Shown here: in pieces, positions 16,646 to 25,729 of the stretch | Layout of the letters: every line of letters starts with the position of its first letter | How positions within the stretch are numbered: position 1 is the first letter of the stretch | From: Streptosporangium subroseum | GTDB lineage: Bacteria; Actinomycetota; Actinomycetes; Streptosporangiales; Streptosporangiaceae | Assembly: GCF_900188345.1 (NCBI RefSeq) | Contig: NZ_FZOD01000018.1 | Span: 1 to 64,000 of the forward strand | DNA: 64,000 nucleotides | Reading direction: 5' to 3' | Notes under the pieces: model-generated | Databases searched by the model: none | Told to the model about the DNA's origin: nothing | The model's input: the letters and a program-made list of their open reading frames with translations, nothing else | Translations under genes and position numbers: made by a program

Positions 16646-17746
16646 ATGCGGCTGCGGATCGTCGCGGTGACGCTGCTGTTCGCGGTCGGAGGATGTGCCT
16701 CTCCGATCGGCCTGGCGGGAATCACGGGCAGACCGATGGACGCCACCCCGACCGGGATCGTGCACCTCGCGGCCGGGTCCGATACGGACGGCTCCACCGT
16801 GACCGACCCCGCCACCGGAGGCTCCACGACGACCGGCCCAGCCGCGCCCGCGCCCGGGTCCGGTACGGCCGGCTCCACCGTGGCCGGTCCCCTCATGCCC
16901 GAGTCCGTCCCCGCCGATCCTGTCCGGGCCGATCCTGCCCCGGCCGCGCCCGCGGCGGGCGCGCCCCCGGTGGCCGGTCCCGAGACGCCGGCCGCGAAAC
17001 CGGGCGCGGTCCAGCAGCGGCGGCCGGAGAGCGACTTCCCCCTACCGCCCCCGGCGCGCCCGGTGAACTGCAGGCAGATCAAGTGTGTGGCGCTGACCTT
17101 TGACGACGGGCCGGGCCCGTACACCGGGCTTCTGCTCGACATCCTCGTCAAGTACCAGGCCAGGGCGACCTTCTTCGTGCTCGGCCGGATGGTGGCGGTA
17201 GATCACCGGGACAGCCTTTACCGGATGGTGGCCGAGGGGCACGAGGTGGGCAACCACACCTGGGATCACCTCGATCTCACCGGGTTGCCGGAAGCCGAGA
17301 TCATCCATCAGCTGCGCCGTACCCAGGAGATCGTCCGCCATGCGATCGGGTTCGAGATGACCCTCATGCGCCCGCCGTACGGTTCCACGAACACCCGGGT
17401 GACCGACGTGAGCCGCCGCGAAGGACTCGCCCAGGTCCTGTGGAACGTCGACACCGTGGACTGGCGTGACCGCAGGGCCTCGATCGTCACGGAGCGTGCG
17501 GCGGACGTCGAGCCGGGCTCCATCGTGCTCATGCACGACATCTACCCTTCGACGGTTATGGCCGTCCCCCGGCTGCTGAACGAGCTGACCGCCAAGGGCT
17601 ACACGTTCGTGACGATCCCGGAGCTGTACGGCGAGCCGCTGACCGGAGGGCCGGTCAGAAGCCTGGACATTCCCAGGGCGGCCATGGCCCGGCTGAGAGC
17701 GCTCGACGGCCCGGCCCACGGCCCCCGAGGGCGCCCACGACCTTGA
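16646..17746 (+). CDS. Polysaccharide deacetylase (NodB family) lipoprotein
   Basis: This 366-residue cell-surface enzyme probably removes N-acetyl groups from peptidoglycan or chitin-like glycans. A signal peptide ends in the lipobox VGGC near residue 15. A Thr/Ser/Pro/Ala/Gly linker with degenerate repeats (DGSTVTDPATGG, TAGSTVAGP) follows to about residue 125. The NodB domain then shows TFDDGPGPYT (metal Asp) near 153, HEVGNHTWDH (metal His pair) near 195, RPPYGS near 244, and a late LMHDIYPST segment. I chose ATG 16646 because it gives the signal peptide and follows GGGGGTGGG. Upstream sequence in frame is not convincing. Confidence 0.85.
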   Translation: MRLRIVAVTLLFAVGGCASPIGLAGITGRPMDATPTGIVHLAAGSDTDGSTVTDPATGGSTTTGPAAPAPGSGTAGSTVAGPLMPESVPADPVRADPAPAAPAAGAPPVAGPETPAAKPGAVQQRRPESDFPLPPPARPVNCRQIKCVALTFDDGPGPYTGLLLDILVKYQARATFFVLGRMVAVDHRDSLYRMVAEGHEVGNHTWDHLDLTGLPEAEIIHQLRRTQEIVRHAIGFEMTLMRPPYGSTNTRVTDVSRREGLAQVLWNVDTVDWRDRRASIVTERAADVEPGSIVLMHDIYPSTVMAVPRLLNELTAKGYTFVTIPELYGEPLTGGPVRSLDIPRAAMARLRALDGPAHGPRGRPRP

Positions 17747-17938
17747 GGTCTCCGCTCTGATGAGGACATGTCCGGCTGCCGGTTGAGACCGGTCAGATGG
17801 GCGCCGCCGGTGCCGCACTCCCGGACGAAACTCCCCGCGCCCTCCGTTGCCGGCCGTGAACATGGGGAAGATAGACCGGTCCGTCCTGGGTGCGGCCGGA
17901 ACCGGCCGCCGGTGACCGCCTGTGGTTGCGAGACGGTG

Positions 17939-17963
17939 AACCTTCCGGCCCTGTTCTCCGACT
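17939..17963 (+). promoter_or_regulatory. Candidate ECF-type promoter upstream of the second sigma factor
   Basis: The sequence GAACCTT overlaps 17938-17944, and AAC is separated by 17 bases from CGACT at 17959. This fits the AAC-N16/17-CGT-like layout of ECF-sigma promoters. The sigma gene starts 20 bases later, so autoregulation is possible. Confidence 0.4.
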
Positions 17964-17982
17964 GTGCTGAGGAGGAGGCAAG

Positions 17983-18504
17983 GTGACCGACGAATTGCTG
18001 GTGGTCCGCTGCCAGCTCGGTGAGCGCGAGGCGTTCGCCGAGCTGGTGGGGATCTGGAACGACCCGGTATGGACCTACGTGCGGCGCATGATCGGGTCCT
18101 CGCAGGCCGATGACGTGGCACAGGAGGTGTGGCTGGCCGTGGTCCGCGGGCTGCCGCGGTTGAAGGAGCCGGGCAGGTTCGCGCCGTGGCTGTTCACGAT
18201 CGCCCGGCGCACGGTGGCCAACCGGCTGCGTGAGGAGTACGGCAGGCACGAGGTCCTGGCGGAGGAGGAGCAGGCGACCGCCGATCCGGCCGATGCTCTC
18301 GTGGACCGCACCGAGCTGCTCGCGGGCCTGTCGGAGCTGCCGGTCCGGGAGCGGGAGATCCTCGTGCTGTTCTACCTGGAGGACCTCTCGCTGGAGGACT
18401 GCGCGGAGATCTGCGCCATCCCGGTCGGCACGGTCAAGTCACGCCTCTCCCGCGCGCGGCGCATGCTGCGCGACCACCTCACGGAGAAGGGACACCGGAG
18501 ATGA
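17983..18504 (+). CDS. ECF-family RNA polymerase sigma factor
   Basis: This 173-residue sigma factor has region 2 (ADDVAQEVWLAVVRGLPRL near residues 42-60, FAPWLFTIARRTVANRLRE near 66-84) and region 4 (LPVREREILVLFYLEDLSLEDCAEICAIPVGTVKSRLSRARRML near 111-154). The GTG start follows GAGGAGG. Its stop overlaps the start of a small membrane protein as ATGA, which suggests that protein is its partner. A candidate ECF promoter lies just upstream. Confidence 0.9.
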   Translation: MTDELLVVRCQLGEREAFAELVGIWNDPVWTYVRRMIGSSQADDVAQEVWLAVVRGLPRLKEPGRFAPWLFTIARRTVANRLREEYGRHEVLAEEEQATADPADALVDRTELLAGLSELPVREREILVLFYLEDLSLEDCAEICAIPVGTVKSRLSRARRMLRDHLTEKGHRR

Positions 18505-18953
18505 ACCCCGATGACATGATCGGCAGGCTGTCCGGGCCGCTGTCGCTGCGCAGCCGGATCGGCAACGTCGTGGCGCTGCTCGGCGGGCTGGGCGGGGCGC
18601 TGTTCATCGGCCTGCTCTGGGCCACCGAACCGGTCCTGCCGGGCCGTACGCACCTGGCCTTCGGGGCGCTCGTCGCGCTCGGCCTGGCCTGGGCCGGCTA
18701 CGGGACCTGGGCGCTGACCCGCAGGACGCCGCTGTTCGCCCTCGACCGGGTGATCGCCGCCTGGCTGGCGGTGACCGCGACGGGCCTGCTCACAGCCGGG
18801 ACGGTCGCGATCGCGGTCGCCCGGGGAACCTGGGTGAGCGCGGCGGGCATCCTCGTCGCCGTGACGCTGGGCGCGGTCGCCCTGGTGATCCTCGTCCGGG
18901 CCCGCGCCGCCCGCGCCGCGCTGCTGCGCCGTAAGAGGGAGCTCGGGGGCTGA
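18501..18953 (+). CDS. Four-helix membrane protein coupled to ECF sigma factor
   Basis: This 150-residue membrane protein has about four transmembrane segments (near residues 22-42, 50-72, 82-108 and 112-135) and a short Arg/Lys-rich cytoplasmic tail (RARAARAALLRRKRELGG). It starts inside the sigma factor's stop codon. It lacks the HxxxCxxC zinc anti-sigma motif, but position and coupling suggest a sigma-associated membrane regulator. Some related loci in Streptomyces encode similar small integral proteins with no known role. Function is inferred from context only. Confidence 0.7.
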   Translation: MNPDDMIGRLSGPLSLRSRIGNVVALLGGLGGALFIGLLWATEPVLPGRTHLAFGALVALGLAWAGYGTWALTRRTPLFALDRVIAAWLAVTATGLLTAGTVAIAVARGTWVSAAGILVAVTLGAVALVILVRARAARAALLRRKRELGG

Positions 18954-18972
18954 CGGTGAGCGGGAGGGGCCA

Positions 18973-19329
18973 CTAGCTCGACTCCGGCGGCAGGTGCTCC
19001 TCGGCCCACTGCGCGATCTGCTGGAGCGCCGGTATGAGTGCCTGGCCGCTCGGGGTCAGCTCGTAGGAGACCGACACCGGGGGTCCCGCGTCGACGGCGC
19101 GGGTGATGAGCCCCGCCTTGGTCAGTTCGGACAGGCGGTCCGACAGGACCGAGTCGCTGACCCCTCCGGTCGCACGCGCGAGCTCGCGGAACCCGGCGGG
19201 TCCGAGCCCAAGGTTTCCGAGCACGACGCCGCTCCAGCGTTTGCCGAGGACGCCGAAGGCTCGGGTCAACGCGGCGTCGCCACGCATGCAGTCATCCGTG
19301 CCGGGGTGATGAGGGGACTTCGGAGTCAC
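18973..19329 (-). CDS. HxlR-family transcriptional regulator
   Basis: This 118-residue winged helix-turn-helix regulator has the HxlR signature. LGKRWSGVVLGNLGLGPAGFRELARA spans the first helices, SDSVLSDRLSELTKAGLITR forms the recognition region, and YELTPSGQALIPALQQIAQWAEEHL is the wing and dimer helix. The conserved Cys often found near residue 14 is present (DDCMRGDAAL). It is divergent from the FAD oxidoreductase at 19420, across 90 bases, and probably regulates it. The start is GTG. Confidence 0.88.
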   Translation of the reverse strand: MTPKSPHHPGTDDCMRGDAALTRAFGVLGKRWSGVVLGNLGLGPAGFRELARATGGVSDSVLSDRLSELTKAGLITRAVDAGPPVSVSYELTPSGQALIPALQQIAQWAEEHLPPESS

Positions 19330-19358
19330 GACACCACACTAGCAGAATCACTGTCGCT

Positions 19359-19386
19359 TTGATTTTCGAAGTAGATAGGATTATCG
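19359..19386 (+). promoter_or_regulatory. Candidate promoter of the FAD oxidoreductase
   Basis: TTGATT at 19359-19364 and TTATCG at 19381-19386 are separated by 16 bases, 33 bases upstream of the ATG, in a locally AT-rich gap shared with the divergent HxlR gene. Confidence 0.4.
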
Positions 19387-19419
19387 TCGCAGCCATCCAA
19401 TTACTAGCAGGGGGATGCA

Positions 19420-20538
19420 ATGATCGAAAATTCAGGCACACGTCCGAGCGTTGTGGTCCTGGGCGGCGGATATGGCGGGTTCAAGGCCGCGAGGGCGCTC
19501 GACGACGTCGCCGACGTGACGCTCGTCGACCCCTCCGACGCGTTCATGCACAACGTCGCGGCGTGGCGCGCGCTGGTCGAGCCGGAGTGGCTGGAGAAGA
19601 TCTTCATGCCCTACGACCGCCTTCTGACCCACGGACACTTCCTGCGTGATCGTGCCGTGGCGGTCGACGGCCGGCAGGTCACGCTCGCCTCGGGTCGCCG
19701 GCTTGAGCCCGACTACCTGATCCTGGCGACGGGATCGTCGTACCCGTTCCCCGCCAAGATCGACGAGCCGGACACCGAGACGGCGCGGGCCAGGTTCCGG
19801 GAGGCGCACAAGGTGCTGTTCGACGCCCGGCGGGTGCTCCTGGTCGGCGCGGGCCCGTCCGGCCTCGAACTCGCCGGCGAGATCAAGGCGTCCTTCCCCG
19901 ACAAGCACGTGATCATCGCCGACGCCGCGCCCGACATCATGCCCGGGCCGTATGATCAGGCGCTCCGGGACGAGCTCCGCGGCCAGCTCGACAAGCTCGG
20001 CGTCGAACTCGTACTCGGCAGCCCGCTGCGTGCGCTGCCGAGCGCGGCTCCCGCCACCGCAGCCTCGATCGCGATCACCACCGGGGCGGGCGACGAGCTG
20101 ACCGCCGACGTCTGGTACCGCTGCTTCGGCGTCGGCCTCCAGACCGGCTACCTGCGCGGCTCGCTCGCCGAGACCCGTGACGATCACGGTTACGTCCGCG
20201 TTGACGAGCATCTGCTCGTCAACGGCCAGGACCGCGTCTTCGCGATCGGCGACATCTCCGACGCCGACCGCAACATGGCGGGCTTCGCCGGCGCACAGGC
20301 CGCGCTTCTCGCCGCGAACATCCGCACGCTGATCACCGGAGAGGGCGAGCTCACCAAGTATGAGCGGTGGCCGACCGCGATCGTCGTCCCGCTCGGCCCC
20401 GAGGGCGGCGCCGGACAGCTCCCCGGCCACGACGGCATCGCCGGCCCCGAGCTGGCCTCCGGCATCAAGGGCCGCGCCATGCTGGTCGACGACAACGCCG
20501 CGTTGTTCGACGCCCCCGCCCCCGCCGAACGGGCCTGA
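19420..20538 (+). CDS. NAD(P)/FAD-dependent oxidoreductase, NDH-2/AIF-like
   Basis: This 372-residue two-dinucleotide-fold flavoprotein has an FAD-binding Rossmann motif VVVLGGGYGGFKAARAL (residues 8-24) and an NAD(P)-binding motif VLLVGAGPSGLELAGEI near 143. The FAD-contact motif VFAIGDISD is near 273. The order and length fit type II NADH dehydrogenase / AIF-like reductases that pass electrons to quinones or other acceptors. No membrane segment is seen. It is probably controlled by the divergent HxlR regulator. The ATG follows AGGGGG. Confidence 0.85.
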   Translation: MIENSGTRPSVVVLGGGYGGFKAARALDDVADVTLVDPSDAFMHNVAAWRALVEPEWLEKIFMPYDRLLTHGHFLRDRAVAVDGRQVTLASGRRLEPDYLILATGSSYPFPAKIDEPDTETARARFREAHKVLFDARRVLLVGAGPSGLELAGEIKASFPDKHVIIADAAPDIMPGPYDQALRDELRGQLDKLGVELVLGSPLRALPSAAPATAASIAITTGAGDELTADVWYRCFGVGLQTGYLRGSLAETRDDHGYVRVDEHLLVNGQDRVFAIGDISDADRNMAGFAGAQAALLAANIRTLITGEGELTKYERWPTAIVVPLGPEGGAGQLPGHDGIAGPELASGIKGRAMLVDDNAALFDAPAPAERA

Positions 20539-20594
20539 CGACATGCCGCCGGTCATCTGAGCCGGCGGGCGCGTCTTCCCGTCCGAAGAAAGAT

Positions 20595-20674
20595 CACAGT
20601 CGCCTCCCGCCCGGGTGGCGATGATCGTTCACGATGGCGTTGATGTGCGGGAGGCCGAGTATCGGGCGACTGTG
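20595..20674. other. Long nested inverted repeat in intergenic gap
   Basis: CACAGTCGCC (20595-20604) pairs with GGCGACTGTG (20665-20674). CCTCCCGC (20603-20610) pairs with GCGGGAGG (20647-20654), and ATCGT/ACGAT form an inner helix at 20624-20635. The result is one long bulged hairpin. The gap 20539-20852 has no gene I can support. It could be a structured RNA, a terminator for the oxidoreductase or a degenerate small transposable element. Confidence 0.55.
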
Positions 20675-20852
20675 AGGGACGGCCAGGGGAAGGCGAGCAT
20701 GGGTGCCGCCCGGCTTGTTCCCGGCAGTTGGTCCGGCATCCGGGCACGCAACCAGCTCGGCCGCTCGACGGACCTTCTCGCGGCCGGGTGGCCTCTGCGA
20801 CGCCTTCCCCGTGGCGCGTCCAGCCTGGGGGAGTAGGGAGACCCGGTGCTCC

Positions 20853-21455
20853 CTAGCGCTTTGTGATCACTCCGCAGGCGATGCGGCCACCGGAGTCACC
20901 GGTCTTGAGGGTGGCGTCGTCGGGGCTTTTCTCGCCATGGTGGTAGCGGTCGGGGATGTTGGCCTGGTTGTCCGGCAGGGCGTGGGCGATGACGGCGCTG
21001 CCGTCCTTGTCCAGGAGCTGGGCCACCGAGAAACGATCGGTCACCATGAAGGCGCTACCCGTGCGGTCCTGAGCGACCAGAAGGTCGGGCAGGTCGCCGG
21101 AGTGATCGGGATGGTTGCCCGGGCCGAGGGCGAAGTGGCTGCCCGCGCTGAAGAACGGGCTGCCGGTGGCGGGATCCTTCGACGTGGGATCGCAGATGCC
21201 CACGGAGTGGATGTGGAAGCCGTGGTAACCGGGTGCCAGGTCCTTGGCGACGACCAGGAGTTTGGTTTTGTCCTCGCCCATCTTCCCGACGAGCAGCACG
21301 CCGACGGCCTTGCCCGTGGCGTCCTTGATGTCGGCGCGGGCCGACAGTTCGGTTGTGCCGCGCGGGCTCGGAGATGCCTCCGCGGCGACCGAGCCCGCCG
21401 AGGCCAGTCCCGCGCCGAGCACGACGACCAGTGCCAGATGGATCTTGTGATGCAT
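20853..21455 (-). CDS. sodC: Secreted Cu/Zn superoxide dismutase
   Basis: This 200-residue exported SOD detoxifies superoxide outside the cell. A signal peptide (residues 1-26, ending near AEASP) is followed by the beta-barrel domain. HGFHIHSVGICD near 78-89 supplies Cu ligands and the disulfide Cys, GSHFALGPGNHPDHSGDLPDL near 105-125 supplies the bridging His and Zn ligands, and IAHALPDN near 153 carries the last Cu His. GDSGGRIACGVI near the C-terminus holds the second Cys and conserved Arg. All key residues look intact. There is no lipobox, unlike mycobacterial SodC. Confidence 0.93.
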   Translation of the reverse strand: MHHKIHLALVVVLGAGLASAGSVAAEASPSPRGTTELSARADIKDATGKAVGVLLVGKMGEDKTKLLVVAKDLAPGYHGFHIHSVGICDPTSKDPATGSPFFSAGSHFALGPGNHPDHSGDLPDLLVAQDRTGSAFMVTDRFSVAQLLDKDGSAVIAHALPDNQANIPDRYHHGEKSPDDATLKTGDSGGRIACGVITKR

Positions 21456-21580
21456 GAGAACCCCCGAACGCAGTCGAGCTCCTCTGCCGTATCGAGAAGC
21501 CCGTCCAGGTCTTCTACCTCAGAAGATACCGGCCGGCCCCGTAGCCACGCCGTGGTGACCGCCGCTGAGACGGACGACAG

Positions 21581-21610
21581 AAGGCGCCGGACCGCGAGGT
21601 CCGGCGCCTT
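21581..21610 (-). terminator. Hairpin downstream of typA
   Basis: A perfect 13-base-pair stem (AAGGCGCCGGACC with GGTCCGGCGCCTT) closes a 4-base loop, 18 bases beyond the typA stop on the minus strand. There is no T-run. Confidence 0.75.
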
Positions 21611-21627
21611 CTCGTACGGCGTGCGGG

Positions 21628-23478
21628 TTACCCGCGCTTGGCGCGGGCGGCGGAGCGGCCGCGGGCGTTGGCGTCCAGGACGACCTTGCGGATGCGCACG
21701 GTCTCCGGGGTGATCTCCACGCACTCGTCCTCGCGGATGAACTCCAGCGCCTGCTCCAGCGAGAGCTGACGCGGCGGGATCAGCGTCTCCGTCGTGTCGC
21801 TGGTGGAGGAGCGCATGTTGGTGAGCTTCTTCTCCTTGGTGATGTTCACGTCCATGTCGTCGGCGCGCGAGTTCTCACCAACGATCATGCCCTCGTAGAC
21901 CTCGGTGGTCGGCTGGACGAACAGGACACCGCGCTCCTGCAGGTTCAGCATGGCGAACGGGGTCACCGGGCCCGACCGGTCGGCCACCAGCGAGCCGTTG
22001 TTACGGGTGCGCAGCTCGCCGAACCACGGCTCGTAGCCCTCGAACACGTGGTTGACGATGCCGGTGCCGCGGGTCTCGGTGAGGAACTCGGTCCGGAAGC
22101 CGATCAGGCCGCGGGCCGGCACCACGAACTCCATCCGGATCCAGCCGGTGCCGTGGTTGGTCATGTGCTCCATGCGGCCCTTGCGGACCGCCAGAAGCTG
22201 GGTGATCGCCCCGAGGTATTCCTCCGGGCAGTCGATGGTCACGCGCTCGACGGGCTCGTGGACCTTGCCGTCGATGGTCTTGGTGACCACCTGAGGCTTG
22301 CCGACGGTCAGCTCGTAGCCCTCGCGGCGCATCTGCTCGACCAGGATGGCCAGCGCCAGCTCGCCACGGCCCTGCACCTCCCAGGCGTCGGGACGCTCGG
22401 TCGGCAGGACGCGCAGCGACACGTTGCCGATGAGCTCCTTCTCGAGCCGGTCCTTGACCATGCGGGCGGTGACCTTGGAACCCTTGACCCGGCCGACCAT
22501 CGGCGAGGTGTTGGTGCCGACGGTCATGGAGATCGCGGGCTCGTCGACCGTGATCAGCGGCAGCGGGCGCGGGTCGTCGGGGTCGGCCAGGGTCTCACCG
22601 ATCATGATGTCCGGGATGCCGGCGATCGCGATGATGTCGCCGGGGCCCGCCTCCTCGGCGGGCTTGCGCTCCAGCGCGTCGGTCATCAGCAGCTCGGTGA
22701 TCTTCACCTTCTGGATGGTGCCGTCGGTGCGGCACCAGGCGACCTGCTGGCCCTTCTTGATGGTGCCCTGGTGGACGCGGCAGAGCGCGATCCGGCCCAG
22801 GTAGGACGAGGCGTCCAGGTTGGTGACGTGCGCCTGCAGCGGGGCGGTCGGGTCGTAGACCGGAGCCGGGATCGTGTTCTTGATGACCTCGAACAGCGGC
22901 TCGAGGTCCTCGGAGTCCGGCATGCCGGCGTCCTCGGGGCGGTTCAGCGAGGCGCGGCCGGCCTTGGCCGAGGCGTAGACGATCGGGAAGTCGATCTGCT
23001 CCTCGGTGGCGTCCAGATCCATGAAGAGCTCGTAGACCTCGTCCACGACCTCCTTGATCCGGGAGTCGGGGCGGTCGACCTTGTTGATGCACAGGATGAC
23101 CGGCATCTTGGCGGCGAACGCCTTGCGCAGCACGAACCGGGTCTGCGGCAGCGGGCCCTCGGAGGCGTCCACCAGCAGCACGACGCCGTCCACCATCGAC
23201 AGGCCTCGCTCGACCTCGCCACCGAAGTCGGCGTGGCCGGGGGTGTCGATGATGTTGAGGGTCATGCCGCCGTGCTTGACGGCCGTGTTCTTCGCGAGAA
23301 TGGTGATTCCCTTCTCGCGTTCGAGGTCGTTGGAGTCCATGACGCGGTCGTCCACGTCTTGGTTGACGCGGAAGGCGCCGGACTGCCAGAGCATGGCATC
23401 CACGAGAGTGGTCTTGCCGTGGTCGACGTGCGCGATGATCGCGATGTTCCGCAGGTCGTCGCGGCTGTTCAAAGGCAT
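21628..23478 (-). CDS. typA: Translational GTPase TypA/BipA
   Basis: TypA is an EF-G-like ribosome-associated GTPase needed for stress and cold adaptation and for large-subunit assembly. The 616-residue length is normal. G1 is AHVDHGKTT near residues 15-23, switch I ends EKGITILAKNTAV, G3 is DTPGHADFGGEVERGL near 79-94, and G4 is NKVDRPD near 132. The C-terminal TypA-specific domain has ARGLIGFRTEFLTETRGTG. The ATG at 23478 is preceded by a purine-rich stretch, and TAAAAT (minus strand, 23534-23539) is a possible -10 box. A terminator hairpin follows the gene. Confidence 0.97.
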   Translation of the reverse strand: MPLNSRDDLRNIAIIAHVDHGKTTLVDAMLWQSGAFRVNQDVDDRVMDSNDLEREKGITILAKNTAVKHGGMTLNIIDTPGHADFGGEVERGLSMVDGVVLLVDASEGPLPQTRFVLRKAFAAKMPVILCINKVDRPDSRIKEVVDEVYELFMDLDATEEQIDFPIVYASAKAGRASLNRPEDAGMPDSEDLEPLFEVIKNTIPAPVYDPTAPLQAHVTNLDASSYLGRIALCRVHQGTIKKGQQVAWCRTDGTIQKVKITELLMTDALERKPAEEAGPGDIIAIAGIPDIMIGETLADPDDPRPLPLITVDEPAISMTVGTNTSPMVGRVKGSKVTARMVKDRLEKELIGNVSLRVLPTERPDAWEVQGRGELALAILVEQMRREGYELTVGKPQVVTKTIDGKVHEPVERVTIDCPEEYLGAITQLLAVRKGRMEHMTNHGTGWIRMEFVVPARGLIGFRTEFLTETRGTGIVNHVFEGYEPWFGELRTRNNGSLVADRSGPVTPFAMLNLQERGVLFVQPTTEVYEGMIVGENSRADDMDVNITKEKKLTNMRSSTSDTTETLIPPRQLSLEQALEFIREDECVEITPETVRIRKVVLDANARGRSAARAKRG

Positions 23479-23774
23479 GATGGAGTCTCACTCTGTGATC
23501 GTGGAGGCTGGCCGCGGACCGTGCGGCCTTCCCATTTTAGTTGATCCGCCCAATCACTCTCACGTCTCTGCCATATGGAGTGCGCTAATTCACCCTTTGG
23601 ACACCCTTTCGCCGTACGGATCGGACCGGTTCTCCTGTAGGCGGAACTGGCCTGATCCGCCTGCCCAGCCCCCTGTGGATCTCTGCGGATTCCCGCCCAG
23701 ATCGCGTTCGCGGTCCTCGCGACAGATCAGGTCCGGTCGTGTCCGGGCGCTGGGCATTCCCTAAGCTCGGATCC

Positions 23775-24527
23775 ATGCCTTTCGCTCCATCGTTCGCCGT
23801 GATGTTCAGGACCCGGGACAACGTGCGGATCGACGCCGCGCACACCCCGTCGCGCGGGGCGGACGATCTCGGGATCGTCCTGGCCCACGGCTTCACCGGA
23901 TCGCTCAGGGAACGCTCCACCCGCAGGATCGCCCATGTGCTCAGCGGGTTCGGCGGGGTGATCTCGTTCGACTTCCGGGGACACGGCCGGTCCGGCGGGG
24001 AGTCGACCGTGGGGGATCTGGAGATCCTCGACATGGACGCGGCGGTACGGCACGCGCGGGCGATCGGCTACACCAGGGTCGCGCTCGTCGGGTTCTCGAT
24101 GGGCGGGGCGGTGGCCGTACGGCATGCGGGGGTGCTGGGCGGGGTGGACGCGGTGGCGTCGGTGAGCGCGCCCGCGCGGTGGTACTACCGGGGGACCCGG
24201 CCGATGCGGCAGGTGCACTGGGCGATCGAGCAGCCGCTAGGACGGTGGATCGCGAAGGTGGGGAAGCGGACAAGGATCATGAAGGGCGTGTGGGACCCGT
24301 TGCCGCTGGCGCCGTACGAGGCGGCCGCGAAGATCTCGCCGACGCCGTTGCTGGTCGTGCACGGTGACGCGGACGCCTTCTTTCCGCTCGATCACCCCTA
24401 CCAGATCTACGAGGCCGCCCTGGAGCCCAAGGAGCTGTGGATCGAGCCCGGATACGGCCATGCGGAGTCGGCCGCCACGCCCGAGTTGATCCGCCGGGTC
24501 GGGGAATGGGTCACTACCAGATCCTGA
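23775..24527 (+). CDS. Alpha/beta hydrolase (lipase/esterase-like)
   Basis: This 250-residue cytosolic alpha/beta hydrolase has AHGFTGS (oxyanion region) near residue 38, DFRGHGRSGG near 68, the nucleophile elbow GFSMGGA near 104 with Ser, an Asp in HGDADAFFP near 200, and the His in GYGHAE near 230. The catalytic triad is intact. The substrate is unknown. ATG 23775 lacks a Shine-Dalgarno sequence, and TAAGCT lies 7 bases upstream, so it may be translated from a leaderless mRNA. An upstream in-frame ATG at 23739 is unlikely. It lies 65 bases before ackA. Confidence 0.85.
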   Translation: MPFAPSFAVMFRTRDNVRIDAAHTPSRGADDLGIVLAHGFTGSLRERSTRRIAHVLSGFGGVISFDFRGHGRSGGESTVGDLEILDMDAAVRHARAIGYTRVALVGFSMGGAVAVRHAGVLGGVDAVASVSAPARWYYRGTRPMRQVHWAIEQPLGRWIAKVGKRTRIMKGVWDPLPLAPYEAAAKISPTPLLVVHGDADAFFPLDHPYQIYEAALEPKELWIEPGYGHAESAATPELIRRVGEWVTTRS

Positions 24528-24592
24528 TCTCCAGGATCTTCGCTCCCGGTCGGCGAGATGTCTCCGATGAGGCACCGGGCGAGGAGGACGAC

Positions 24593-25729
24593 GTGAGTCG
24601 CGTACTGGTGCTCAACACCGGATCTTCTTCGGTGAAGTACGAGCTGCTGTCCGACGGCGAACGGCTCGCGTCGGGAGAGGTGGAGCGAATCGGCGAGCCC
24701 GGCTCCCCGGTGGCCGACCACGAGGCGGCCCTGAAGATCGTCGCGGACGAGCTGAAGGAGCGGGACCTGGGAATCGACTCCCCTGAGCTCACCGCGATCG
24801 GGCACCGGGTGGTGCACGGCGGCACGACCTTCACCGAGCCGACACTGATCACCGACGAGGTGGTCGAGGACATCGAGAGGCTCATCCCGCTCGCCCCCCT
24901 GCACAATCCGGCCAATCTGGCGGGTATCGCGGTCACCCGGAGACTCCGCCCCGATCTGCCGCAGGTCGCCGTCTTCGACACCGCCTTCCACTCCACGATC
25001 TCCCCTGCCGCCTCGACCTACGCGATCGATCGGGAGACCGCCGTACGGCTGGGCATCCGCCGCTACGGCTTCCACGGCACCTCACACGCCTATGTCTCGC
25101 GCAAGGCCGCCCTCCTCGCCGACGCACCCCCGGCCAACGTGATCGTGCTGCATCTCGGCAACGGCGCCAGCGCCTCGGCGGTGTCGGCCGGGCGCTGCGT
25201 GGACACCTCGATGGGCATGACGCCGCTGGAGGGCCTCGTCATGGGGACCCGCAGCGGCGACCTGGACCCGGAGGTGGTCTTCTATCTGAGCCGGACGGAG
25301 GGCCTGTCCATCGACGAGATCGACACGCTGCTCAACCGGCGCAGCGGCATGCTCGGCCTCTGCGGGGACAACGACATGCGCGCGGTGCAGAAGCGCGTGG
25401 CCGCCGGAGATCCGGACGCCGAACTGGCCCTGTCGGTCTACTGTCACCGGCTGCGCAAATACGTCGGCGCCTACTACGCCGTGCTCGGCACGGTGGACGT
25501 CATCGCCTTCACCGGGGGCGTGGGAGAGAACTCCGCGCCGGTCAGGGAGAGGGCGCTGGCCGGTCTGGGGGCGCTCGGCATCACCGTGGACCCCGTACGC
25601 AACGAGCGCGGCGAATCGCTGATCTCGCCCGACGGCGCGGTCGTGAAGGTCGCGGTGATCCCCACCGACGAGGAGTTCGAGATCGCCCGGCAAACTCTGG
25701 AGATTGTTTCGCGAACCAACTCGGAATAA
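24593..25729 (+). CDS. ackA: Acetate kinase
   Basis: AckA interconverts acetyl-phosphate plus ADP with acetate plus ATP. The 378-residue protein starts VLVLNTGSSSVKYELL (phosphate-binding signature) and has IGHRVVHGG near 79, RRYGFHGTSHAYVS near 159, the HLGNGASASAV loop near 187, DTSMGMTPLEGLVMGTRSGD near 203 and FTGGVGENS near 309. The GTG start follows GAGGAGG. The usual partner gene pta is absent on either side, so acetyl-phosphate may come from phosphoketolase or a distant pta. Confidence 0.95.
   Translation: MSRVLVLNTGSSSVKYELLSDGERLASGEVERIGEPGSPVADHEAALKIVADELKERDLGIDSPELTAIGHRVVHGGTTFTEPTLITDEVVEDIERLIPLAPLHNPANLAGIAVTRRLRPDLPQVAVFDTAFHSTISPAASTYAIDRETAVRLGIRRYGFHGTSHAYVSRKAALLADAPPANVIVLHLGNGASASAVSAGRCVDTSMGMTPLEGLVMGTRSGDLDPEVVFYLSRTEGLSIDEIDTLLNRRSGMLGLCGDNDMRAVQKRVAAGDPDAELALSVYCHRLRKYVGAYYAVLGTVDVIAFTGGVGENSAPVRERALAGLGALGITVDPVRNERGESLISPDGAVVKVAVIPTDEEFEIARQTLEIVSRTNSE

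Noticed and set aside
20615..20836. 73-residue plus-strand frame in the gap before sodC
   Set aside because: It overlaps the long inverted repeat, has no ribosome-binding site and no recognised family.
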